From NCBI GenBank assembly GCA_031366885.1, contig JANLPB010000098.1:1-28346 (forward strand): DNA of 28,346 nucleotides. Reading direction: 5' to 3'. The notes below the pieces were generated by a model. That model was not told the DNA's origin. It was given only the letters and a program-made list of their open reading frames with translations, and made no database searches. Source of the stretch: UBA668 sp031366885. GTDB taxonomy: Bacteria; Actinomycetota; Acidimicrobiia; Acidimicrobiales; Ilumatobacteraceae. Every line of letters begins with the position of its first letter. Within the stretch, counting starts at the first letter, position 1. Of the stretch, positions 22,145 through 28,346 are shown piece by piece. The position numbers and the translations under genes were made by a program.

Positions 22145-23797
22145 TCAGTGCAGGATAGTGACCGTGCCCGCGGCGCCATCGACGCGCACACGATCGCCGG
22201 TAGCGATGCGCTTGGTGCCGTCGACAGTGCCGACGACGGCGGCAAAGCCCATCTCACGACCCATGATCGCGGCGTGTGACGCAAAGCTGCCGTGGTCGGT
22301 GACGATCGCCCCGACCAGGTGCAGGAACGAGTTGAACGACTCGCCGGTAGCCGGCGTCACCAGCACGTCGCCCTCATCGATGGTGAGCAGCTCGTCGAAG
22401 TTGCGGACCACTTTGGCCGGCCCCTCGAACACTCCGGCGCTTCCGGCGATCCCGATCACGACCCCGGCGTCGCCCGCTGGGGCATCGGCCTCGCCGAGCA
22501 CGCCGGAGATGACGAAACCGAGCGCCGACATCACCCGCGCCAACGGTGGGGGAAGCTGATCGACGGGGGGCGGCTCGGGAGCCGGCGGTCCGAGCGTGGC
22601 GGGAGCCCCATCGACACTGATCGACTTGCGTCGGGCAACCCGTGCGGTCAGCTCCTCTGCGGTCGGGGTGGGGCTTCCGTCGAGTAGCTCATCGATCTCG
22701 GGCCTCGTGATGTCGAGGGTGTCGTACATGAACGCAATTCGGCCACTCTCGTGCAGCCGTCGACCGAGCTCGATCAACGCGAGTCGCATCAGGCCGACCC
22801 CATTGGTGTCGCTGTAGAGCCCGCGCTCGTCACGGAGGCGGTACACGAGGCGGGCCTCGGTCAGCAGTTCGTCGAACTCGGCGCGGTGCTCCGTCGGGAC
22901 GGCTTCGCGCAATTCGCCCGCCAACGCCTCGGAGCGCGCCTTGGAAGTATCGGTGTCGTGATCGACGGCGGAGCGGAGCCGTCCGAGCACGATGTCGGGT
23001 CGTTCACCGACCGTCGGGTTGGTGAGATCGAAGCCGGCTGCAATGCGATGACCGACGGCGCGTACGTAGCCGTCGACGCTCGGGACGCGGGCGCGCAGCG
23101 CTGCGAGACGCTCATCAGCTGGAGCATCGCCGACCAGCAGCTCACAGGCCTCCGAGTCGTTGCGCAGCGCGGCGACCGAGGATTCGATCTCCGGGTTCAC
23201 GACGTTCGAGACCGGTGACCACCCATCGAAGACTGCAAGGATCGGAGTCGGGGGCTGATGCGTCCACTCGGCAGCGTGCAGCACGAAGTCCCCGACCGGG
23301 ATCATCGCCATCGCGTTGAAGCGATGGTGCTGATACCACATCTCGCCCAGGTTCTCGACGCACGCGTGGAGGTGCGCCCTCAGCCCCTCGGTGTCGAGCG
23401 CGGTCAGATCCACGCTCGCCATCGCCTCGTGTCGGGCGATCGAGGCAGGCTTCAGTTCCTCGTCCCAGAATCGCAGCCCTTCACGCCAGATCTTTCGTTC
23501 GAACGCGTCGGCGGCCAGGCCCGTGCGTCGGCCGATTTCGGCGCCGAACTCCTCGGGTGTGGTCGGCGCGTCGGGGCCGACGTCGAACGGCTGGGGCTGG
23601 ATGTAGGTGAAGCCGTTGACGTAGGCCAACTGCAGCGTGTTGAGCAAGACGCCGAATGGGGCGAGGGCTTCGCCGAACCCGCGCGAGAACCCGTCGGGGT
23701 ACATCGCCTGGAGCATTGGCGTGACCGCCGATGGCGTATGTGCTCGGTCCTGCCTCCAGGGCCCCGGGCCGGGTGGTGTCCAGTCGATGTCGTTCAT
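22145..23797 (-). CDS. PEP-utilising protein with phosphohistidine domain, no ATP-grasp domain
   Basis: 550 residues. The C-terminus is the mobile phosphohistidine domain of PEP-utilising enzymes: DVLVTPATGESFNSFL, then GSFASHAAIMGREMGFAAVVG with His508. The first ~430 residues are mostly helical (WREGLRFWDEELKP; MWYQHHRFNAMAMIP) and in size and position correspond to the substrate-binding middle domain of rifampicin phosphotransferase-like proteins. The ATP-grasp domain that starts those enzymes (about 315 residues) is missing. A comparable split is known in phenylphosphate synthase, where the His-domain and ATP-grasp proteins are separate genes. The likely role is phosphoryl transfer to a small hydroxylated substrate, with an ATP-grasp partner encoded elsewhere; this is inference. 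ATG 23797 follows GAGAGGGGA, a strong ribosome site. It is the only sizeable gene in the tRNA-Phe-flanked segment. Confidence 0.78.
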   Translation of the reverse strand: MNDIDWTPPGPGPWRQDRAHTPSAVTPMLQAMYPDGFSRGFGEALAPFGVLLNTLQLAYVNGFTYIQPQPFDVGPDAPTTPEEFGAEIGRRTGLAADAFERKIWREGLRFWDEELKPASIARHEAMASVDLTALDTEGLRAHLHACVENLGEMWYQHHRFNAMAMIPVGDFVLHAAEWTHQPPTPILAVFDGWSPVSNVVNPEIESSVAALRNDSEACELLVGDAPADERLAALRARVPSVDGYVRAVGHRIAAGFDLTNPTVGERPDIVLGRLRSAVDHDTDTSKARSEALAGELREAVPTEHRAEFDELLTEARLVYRLRDERGLYSDTNGVGLMRLALIELGRRLHESGRIAFMYDTLDITRPEIDELLDGSPTPTAEELTARVARRKSISVDGAPATLGPPAPEPPPVDQLPPPLARVMSALGFVISGVLGEADAPAGDAGVVIGIAGSAGVFEGPAKVVRNFDELLTIDEGDVLVTPATGESFNSFLHLVGAIVTDHGSFASHAAIMGREMGFAAVVGTVDGTKRIATGDRVRVDGAAGTVTILH

Positions 23798-24096
23798 GGG
23801 TTCCCCTCTCGTTCGCCAAACGTACACCGACTGCCGATGGCCCGAATTCCGACAGCCCGCCACTGCTCATTCGAACGATCGGGGCCGCCCGTGCTGGTCG
23901 GTGCGCAACGTTCCGCGAAGCAGGCACGGATCAGTGCGATGGTCCAGTTGCGGCATCTGAGGTTCACCGCACCCGACGAACTGCGCGATCGCTACGCGAA
24001 GCTGTCACTCGTAGCACTCAGGTTTTGAGGTATCCACCACGTGGCGCGCGATTGGGGCGATGATGCGTGCAACAACTCAGGGGGCACGCTTGCACC
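23798..24096. other. right part of the tRNA-Phe-flanked segment, no gene recognised
   Basis: About 300 bases between the start of the PEP-utilising gene and the second repeat copy. It must contain the leftward promoter of that gene. A plus-strand frame open through 24028 ends LRDRYAKLSLVALRF; it matches nothing I know and could be the tail of a lost gene. No integrase-like motif (R..HxxR..Y) was found. Confidence 0.4.
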
Positions 24097-24140
24097 CCTG
24101 AAAAGCGTAGGGTCACCGGATCGACGCCGGTCTCGACCAC
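24097..24140 (+). repeat. 44-bp direct repeat, right copy (attR-like tRNA-Phe 3' fragment)
   Basis: An exact copy of tRNA-Phe from the anticodon loop to one base past its 3' end. There is no matching 5' half: the bases before it (ACGCTTGCACC) do not form a tRNA. After it a short hairpin (CCGCAG-GTTCG-CTGTGG) and a later GTTTGTTTTTGCG look like what may once have been the native terminator of tRNA-Phe. Confidence 0.9.
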
Positions 24141-24281
24141 CGCAGGTTCGCTGTGGGTCTTCGGGCACGGCGAGTTTGTTTTTGCGCAGAATCTGACAAA
24201 CATGGTGGACTCTGTCCTCCCACTGTGGGAGTCTGCGCGGCGAATCTGCATACGAATGCGGAAACTACGGAGGAAAAAGAC

Positions 24282-24449
24282 ATGGGTTTGCTCGACAAGA
24301 TCAAGGGATTGCTCGGCGGCAATAAGAACGCTGTGAAAGACGGCATCGACAAGGCCGCCGATCTGGTGGAAAGCAAGACACCTGACTCCATCGACGACAA
24401 GGTCGAGATGGCATCCGAGAAGGCCAAGGACATCCTCGACGGCATCTAG
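24282..24449 (+). CDS. MT0933-like small protein (Rv0909 antitoxin family)
   Basis: 55 residues, very rich in Lys, Asp and Ala: MGLLDKIKGLLGG, then KDGIDKAADLVESKTP and VEMASEKAKDILDGI. This repeats the amphipathic pattern of the MT0933-like antitoxin family of actinobacteria (Rv0909 type), whose members pair with a SRPBCC-fold toxin of the Rv0910 type. No such toxin gene is adjacent, so antitoxin activity is doubtful here; a free-standing stress protein is as likely. GGAGG 7 bases before ATG 24282 is a strong ribosome site. It lies 142 bases after the right tRNA-Phe repeat, just outside the putative element. Confidence 0.7.
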   Translation: MGLLDKIKGLLGGNKNAVKDGIDKAADLVESKTPDSIDDKVEMASEKAKDILDGI

Positions 24450-24493
24450 CCGTCAGTTGGGACGGGCGGCGGAGTCGTTGATCAAGTGGCGAC

Positions 24494-25045
24494 GTGTCAA
24501 CAGTCGCACCGACACCGCCGTCTCGTTCCGGCATCATTGTGCGTATCCACCACGCACCATTGATCATCACCCGCGAGGCGGTGCCGGAAGACTTTGCCCG
24601 GTACTTCGCTGAGGCGTTCGACGAGCTCGGCCCTGAGTCGCGCCACCTTCGCTTCTTCACCGCGGTTCGCGAACTGCCCGCGAATGTGCTGGAGCGGTTG
24701 GCGACGGTGGACGGGGTGATCGACGCGGCGGTGATTGCCTTCGATGCCGCCGCAAGTCTGCCGAACCATCCGGAGGGCAAGCCGATCGGCGTCGCACGCT
24801 GGATGGGTAACCCTGTGGGGCCGCCAGAGTTGTCGGTGACCGTGATCGACGAGTACCAGGGGCTCGGTGTCGGCTCGCGCTTGATGGATGCGCTGCTGGT
24901 GCTTGCCCGCAAGCGGGGGGTGCGACGCATCGTCGCCGATGTGTTGCGCGAGAACACCGCAATGCGCGCGTTGATCAACCGCTATCGGGCGGTCGTGCAA
25001 CCCAGCGACGACCCAGTGGTCGTGCGCTACCGAGTCGACGTCTAA
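24494..25045 (+). CDS. GNAT family N-acetyltransferase
   Basis: 183 residues from GTG 24494. The acetyl-CoA-binding motif A is VIDEYQGLGVGSRLMDALL, with the QxxGxG core at Gln122-Gly127; motif B-like RENTAMRALINRYRAV follows. The N-terminal ITREAVPEDFARYFAEAF matches the first strand and helices of the fold. The segment SRHLRFFTAVRELP resembles the GNAT domain attached to large Pat/acyl-CoA-synthetase-type protein acetyltransferases, so a protein lysine target is possible but unproven. A later start (GTG 24540) is also possible. It runs with the E1 gene, 33 bases downstream. Confidence 0.85.
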   Translation: MSTVAPTPPSRSGIIVRIHHAPLIITREAVPEDFARYFAEAFDELGPESRHLRFFTAVRELPANVLERLATVDGVIDAAVIAFDAAASLPNHPEGKPIGVARWMGNPVGPPELSVTVIDEYQGLGVGSRLMDALLVLARKRGVRRIVADVLRENTAMRALINRYRAVVQPSDDPVVVRYRVDV

Positions 25046-25078
25046 CCGACCGCGGCGTGCACCTGCCAAGCTGTCGTC

Positions 25079-27235
25079 GTGGGCACGATTGAACGCAGCG
25101 CGCTGGAAACACAACTGTTCGAAGCGCTCTGCGCGCTGGAGCCACCCGCCGGTGCGGAGTGGTCCGCCGAACCGTCGGCGCTTGCCGAGCTCGAGCGGCT
25201 GTTCGATGTGCAGGTGGCCAGCCGCCTCTGTGATCTGGCTGCTCGCTGGCTGCGCGGCCAGGCGAAGGGCTACTACACGATCGGCTCGGCGGGCCACGAG
25301 AGCAACGCCGCAGTGGCAATGGCGCTACGACCAACCGACCCCGCGCTGCTGCACTACCGCAGCGGTGGCTTCTACCTTGCGCGGGCTGGCCTGGGCGGCG
25401 TGCACGACATCCTGGCGGGCATGGTTGCTGCGACCGATGAACCCATCGCGGGTGGGCGTCACAAAGTGTTCGGTCGCCACGACCTGGCGGTGATCCCGCA
25501 GACCTCCACCATTGCATCACACCTGCCACGAGCCGTCGGCGTGGCCTTTGCCATCGGCCGCGCGGGGCGCCTCGGCATCGAATCACCGTGGCCCGGCGAC
25601 GCGTTGGCGGTCTGTTCGTTCGGCGATGCGTCGGCCAACCACTCGGTCGCAACCGGGGCCGTCAACACTGCGCTGCACTGTGCACACCAACGGCTGCCGT
25701 TGCCGCTGTTGTTCGTGTGTGAGGACAACGGTCTGGGCATCAGCGTGCGTACCCCCGCCGGCTGGATCGAGAGCGCGTACGGCAACCGCCCCCATCTGCG
25801 TTACGTGAGTGTCGATGGCACCGATCCTGAGGCGGTGCTGGCGACGACCGCAGAGCTGGGGGATTGGGTGCGCACGCGCCGTCAACCGGCGTTCCTGCAC
25901 CTTCGCACCGTGCGCTTCGGCGGCCATGCCGGCACCGATGTGGAAGGCGCATACCGCACCCCCGCCGAGGTGCGTGCAGATGCCGACCGCGATCCGATTT
26001 TGGCAACAGCACGCCGTCTCGTGGCCAGCGGCCAGCACTCGGCGAACTCACTTGCAGCGCGCCATGACCACCTGCGCGCGACCGTGTTCGGCGTGGCGGC
26101 CACCGTCTCGGAGTCGCCGCAGTTGACCACGGCCGAGGCGGTGATGGCACCACTCGCGCCACGCACCCCGTCGGCCATCGCCAGCGCCGTGGCGGACTCG
26201 GTGTCAACAGCGTCCGGCGGCGCTCCGCTCACCGTGGCCCAATCGATCAACGCGACCCTCGCTGCGTTGCTACGCGAGCATGAGAACCTGCTGATCTTCG
26301 GTGAGGATGTGGCCGCCAAAGGTGGCGTGTACGGCGTCACCAAGGGGCTGCTCGCGCAGGCTGGTGCGGCACGAGTTTTCGACACGTTGCTGGACGAGAC
26401 CAGCATTCTCGGCCTCGCGCTGGGCACTGCGATCAGTGGATTTCTTCCCGTCGCCGAAATCCAATACCTCGCGTATCTCCACAACGCCGAAGACCAATTG
26501 CGCGGCGAGGCGGCGACGCTGCAGTTCTTCTCCAACGGTCAGTACCGCAACGGCATGGTGGTGCGCGTGGCCGGGTTGGGCTATCAGGAGGGTTTTGGTG
26601 GGCACTTTCACAACGACGATTCGTTGACCGTCCTGCGCGACCTGCCCGGTGTCGTGGTGGCGGTACCGGCGCGCCCCGACGACGCGGCCGCGATGCTGCG
26701 CACCCTGGTCGCGGCGGCGCAGGTGGACGGCACGGTCGGGGTGATCGTCGAGCCCATCGCCCGCTATCACACAGCCGATCTCATCGAAGCGGGCGACCGG
26801 CTGTGGCTCGCCACACCCGACCCCAGCGCTCATGTGCCCATCGGGTCCGCTCGCACGTACGGCGACGGCGACGACATCACCATCCTCACGTTCGGCAACG
26901 GGCTCTTCATGTCGCTGCGCGTCGCTCGGCGATTGGAGGCTCGCGGAGTGCGCGTACGTGTCGTCGACATGCGCTGGATCGCACCGCTGCCCATCGATGA
27001 CATCATGCGCGAGGCGAAGGCGACTGGTGTCGTACTGGTGGTTGACGAAACGCGGTGTTCGGGAGGAGTTGCCGAGGGTGTGCTGGCGACGCTCATCGAT
27101 GGAGGCTTCAACGGACGGATGGCGCGCGTGACCAGCAAGGACAGCCTGATTCCGCTGGGCGATGCCGCCAAACTGGTGTTGCTCAGTGAGATCGAGATCG
27201 AAGCAGCAGTCGACCGACTGCTGGCGCCAGCCTGA
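25079..27235 (+). CDS. fused alpha-beta E1 component of a 2-oxoacid dehydrogenase complex
   Basis: 718 residues from GTG 25079. Residues about 40-370 are the E1-alpha part: YYTIGSAGHESNAA, HYRSGGFYLARAG and the thiamine diphosphate site SFGDASANHSVATGAVN (GDA at 182-184, where GDG is usual) followed by CEDNGLGIS. Residues about 378-718 are E1-beta: LTVAQSINATLAALL, FGEDVAAKGGVYGVTKGL, GYQEGFGGHFHNDDS and WIAPLPIDDI. Normal actinobacterial complexes have separate genes, although single-chain fusions are known, for example in Bacteroidetes. The alpha half resembles branched-chain 2-oxoacid E1. No E2 (lipoyl acyltransferase) or E3 gene is adjacent, so its partners must be elsewhere. It decarboxylates 2-oxoacids derived from Val, Leu or Ile, by family only. 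Confidence 0.9.
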   Translation: MGTIERSALETQLFEALCALEPPAGAEWSAEPSALAELERLFDVQVASRLCDLAARWLRGQAKGYYTIGSAGHESNAAVAMALRPTDPALLHYRSGGFYLARAGLGGVHDILAGMVAATDEPIAGGRHKVFGRHDLAVIPQTSTIASHLPRAVGVAFAIGRAGRLGIESPWPGDALAVCSFGDASANHSVATGAVNTALHCAHQRLPLPLLFVCEDNGLGISVRTPAGWIESAYGNRPHLRYVSVDGTDPEAVLATTAELGDWVRTRRQPAFLHLRTVRFGGHAGTDVEGAYRTPAEVRADADRDPILATARRLVASGQHSANSLAARHDHLRATVFGVAATVSESPQLTTAEAVMAPLAPRTPSAIASAVADSVSTASGGAPLTVAQSINATLAALLREHENLLIFGEDVAAKGGVYGVTKGLLAQAGAARVFDTLLDETSILGLALGTAISGFLPVAEIQYLAYLHNAEDQLRGEAATLQFFSNGQYRNGMVVRVAGLGYQEGFGGHFHNDDSLTVLRDLPGVVVAVPARPDDAAAMLRTLVAAAQVDGTVGVIVEPIARYHTADLIEAGDRLWLATPDPSAHVPIGSARTYGDGDDITILTFGNGLFMSLRVARRLEARGVRVRVVDMRWIAPLPIDDIMREAKATGVVLVVDETRCSGGVAEGVLATLIDGGFNGRMARVTSKDSLIPLGDAAKLVLLSEIEIEAAVDRLLAPA

Positions 27236-27303
27236 CCAGCACTCTTACGGAACTCTCACCCCCGGGCCATGGTCCCTTCACGCAGGTACTCCAGACTGCC
27301 CAC

Positions 27304-27846
27304 ATGGAATCGTTGATGTGGTACCTCACCCGGGCCACCGGCATCGTTGCGGCGGTGCTGGCGGTGGCCTCGTTGGTCTGGGGCCTCTTCTTCTCCGCCC
27401 GCAACACGGGCACTCGCCTGCGGCCCAACTGGTGGTTGGCACTGCACAACTACCTCGGTGGCCTGACACTCGCGTTCATCGGTCTGCACATGCTGGTGTC
27501 GTTCCTCGACTCAGAGTCGGGCCTGTCGTTCATCAACCTTCTTGTCCCCAGTGGCGAAGTGGGCTGGGCGATCGGTTGGGGCGTCATCGCCTTCTGGTTG
27601 TTCGCCATTGTGGTGCTGCCATCGATTGCCCGAGTTCGCCGACGGCTGCCGCGCAAGGCATGGCATGTCGTGCACCTCCTTGCCATCCCGGCGGTCGTGT
27701 TGACCGCTGTTCACTCCTACCAATCGGGCAGCGATTCGGCCTCGACGTACTTCATTCGGGGAATCGCCGTCCTGATCGGAATTGCTGTCTACCCCATCAC
27801 CATCCGCCTCCTTGGCATCGCGCAACGCCGCCGTGCCGCCATCTGA
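27304..27846 (+). CDS. ferric-reductase-like haem membrane protein
   Basis: 180 residues with five membrane segments (about 10-30, 46-66, 86-107, 119-137, 149-172). His48 (LALHNYLGGL), His62 (FIGLHMLVSF), His121/His124 (WHVVHLL) and His137 (AVHSYQSGSD) are placed like the haem b ligands of the ferric reductase-like/MsrQ (YedZ) transmembrane family. It would carry electrons across the membrane. The next gene, 12 bases downstream, encodes an FMN_bind protein, a usual partner of such membrane haem proteins. The start ATG 27304 fits the first helix. Confidence 0.85.
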   Translation: MESLMWYLTRATGIVAAVLAVASLVWGLFFSARNTGTRLRPNWWLALHNYLGGLTLAFIGLHMLVSFLDSESGLSFINLLVPSGEVGWAIGWGVIAFWLFAIVVLPSIARVRRRLPRKAWHVVHLLAIPAVVLTAVHSYQSGSDSASTYFIRGIAVLIGIAVYPITIRLLGIAQRRRAAI

Positions 27847-27858
27847 AAGCTCGCTGAC

Positions 27859-28346
27859 ATGACCACCCCTCAGAATCCCAAGCGTCCGAACGCACCGATC
27901 GACCCGTTGCTGCAGCAGCGCCTGGCGCAGCTCAGCGGCCGCCGACCGGGCAGCGCGCTGCCCCCGCCAACGGCCACGCCGAGCTCCGTGGCCGGCCGTG
28001 CAGCCAAGCCCGGTCGTCGGGCAAAGCCTGCTCGCGCGGCGAAGCTGTCGGCCCTGGCCCTCAGCGCGGTGACGACGTTGGGGCTCACCGCGGCCTTCGC
28101 CAACCAGGACGGCCAGACCGACTCGGTGCAGCTGACCAGCGGCACCGCCACTGGCTCAGTCGTCACCGTCGCCGCGGCCGCGCCCACGACCGTCGCTGCG
28201 ACGACCGCCTCGTCAATTGCCGAGACCACTACTGCTGCTGCCAAGCCGGTTGTGGCGGCGGGCGGGGTGGCAGACGGCACGTATGTCGGCGCCAGCGACA
28301 CCAACCGCTGGGGAACGGTGCAGGTGCAGGTGGTGTACTCGGGCGG
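27859..28346 (+). CDS. FMN-binding domain membrane protein (partial, runs off the end)
   Basis: 162 residues are visible. A basic, Pro/Ala-rich cytoplasmic start precedes one membrane helix (KLSALALSAVTTLGLTAAFA, about 62-81), then an Ala/Thr-rich linker outside the cell, then the start of an FMN_bind domain: VADGTYVGASDTNRWGTVQV. This domain carries FMN covalently attached to Thr by ApbE-type transferases; the Thr and any apbE gene would lie past the window. With the haem membrane protein just upstream it probably forms a transmembrane electron chain. The gene is incomplete, so its length is unknown. Confidence 0.8.
   Translation, partial: MTTPQNPKRPNAPIDPLLQQRLAQLSGRRPGSALPPPTATPSSVAGRAAKPGRRAKPARAAKLSALALSAVTTLGLTAAFANQDGQTDSVQLTSGTATGSVVTVAAAAPTTVAATTASSIAETTTAAAKPVVAAGGVADGTYVGASDTNRWGTVQVQVVYSG

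Larger units (their letters stand above)
22010..24140 (+). mobile_element. putative integrated segment at tRNA-Phe (remnant genomic island)
   Basis: A segment of 2131 bases between the tRNA-Phe gene and a perfect copy of its 3' half. It holds the tRNA cluster terminator, a tRNA-like scrap (22055-22085), one large gene for a PEP-utilising protein, and about 300 bases without a recognisable gene. No integrase, excisionase or replication gene is seen, so if it was an element it has lost its mobility genes or depends on one elsewhere. The alternative, a local duplication of part of the tRNA, would not explain the intact gene between the copies so simply. Confidence 0.5.

Noticed and set aside
21912..22559. 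Plus-strand frame across tRNA-Phe beginning MLRKWHTYGRVAQSAEHTP
   Set aside because: This is the well-known false protein translated through a tRNA gene; the same artefact appears at the second repeat copy near 24067.
23637..24028. Possible integrase remnant before the right repeat
   Set aside because: An integrase is expected near an att site, but the visible frames show no Arg-His-Arg-Tyr set or other recombinase motif.
24282..25045. Toxin-antitoxin pair formed by the small MT0933-like protein and the GNAT protein
   Set aside because: GNAT toxins pair with DNA-binding DUF1778/RHH antitoxins, not with MT0933-like proteins, and this GNAT lacks the compact toxin form.

Overview
The window looks like a chromosomal segment of a high-GC actinobacterium. 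I infer the class Acidimicrobiia (Ilumatobacter-like), because it combines a heliorhodopsin, an FeS photolyase, LLM-type flavin enzymes, a DUF2017 protein, an MT0933-like small protein and Thr/Ser-rich lipoproteins. This placement rests on gene content only. Most genes sit in short operons with ATGA, TGATG or GTGA junctions, and several starts lack a Shine-Dalgarno sequence.

Layout. 1-3270 (+): tail of an unknown gene, then an LLM-class oxidoreductase, a cytochrome P450 and a short-chain dehydrogenase, tightly coupled and probably a catabolic operon. 3264-5609 (-): a PPDK-type protein that lacks the ATP-grasp domain. 5746-7790 (+): large and small subunits of a B12-dependent acyl-CoA mutase whose active-site residues (Phe68/Gln186) match isobutyryl-CoA mutase rather than methylmalonyl-CoA mutase. 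7879-12656: a probable light-response cluster, with FeS-type photolyase and SDR on the minus strand, divergent from an SDR-DUF2867 protein and a heliorhodopsin on the plus strand. 12701-13032 (-): two tiny membrane proteins. 13157-17467 (-): a 1208-residue secreted propeller/DUF11 protein and a lipoprotein. 17632-18131: a truncated cupredoxin-like lipoprotein that runs into the terminator of a tRNA-Leu gene. 18198-21594: 3-hydroxyacyl-CoA dehydrogenase, HD hydrolase, DUF2017, DegV and thioesterase genes.

21692-24140: tRNA-Glu, tRNA-Asp and tRNA-Phe, followed by a segment of about 2.1 kb bounded on its far side by a perfect 44-bp copy of the 3' part of tRNA-Phe. This is the signature of site-specific integration into a tRNA gene. 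The segment carries one substantial gene, a second PEP-utilising protein that has its phosphohistidine domain but no ATP-grasp domain. 24282-28346 (+): MT0933-like small protein, GNAT acetyltransferase, fused alpha/beta E1 of a 2-oxoacid dehydrogenase, and the start of a haem-membrane/FMN-binding electron-transfer operon.

The points most worth a second look are the heliorhodopsin/photolyase cluster, the tRNA-Phe-flanked cargo, and the two independent PEP-utilising proteins missing their nucleotide-binding domain. No CRISPR array, insertion sequence, rRNA or recognisable integrase was seen.
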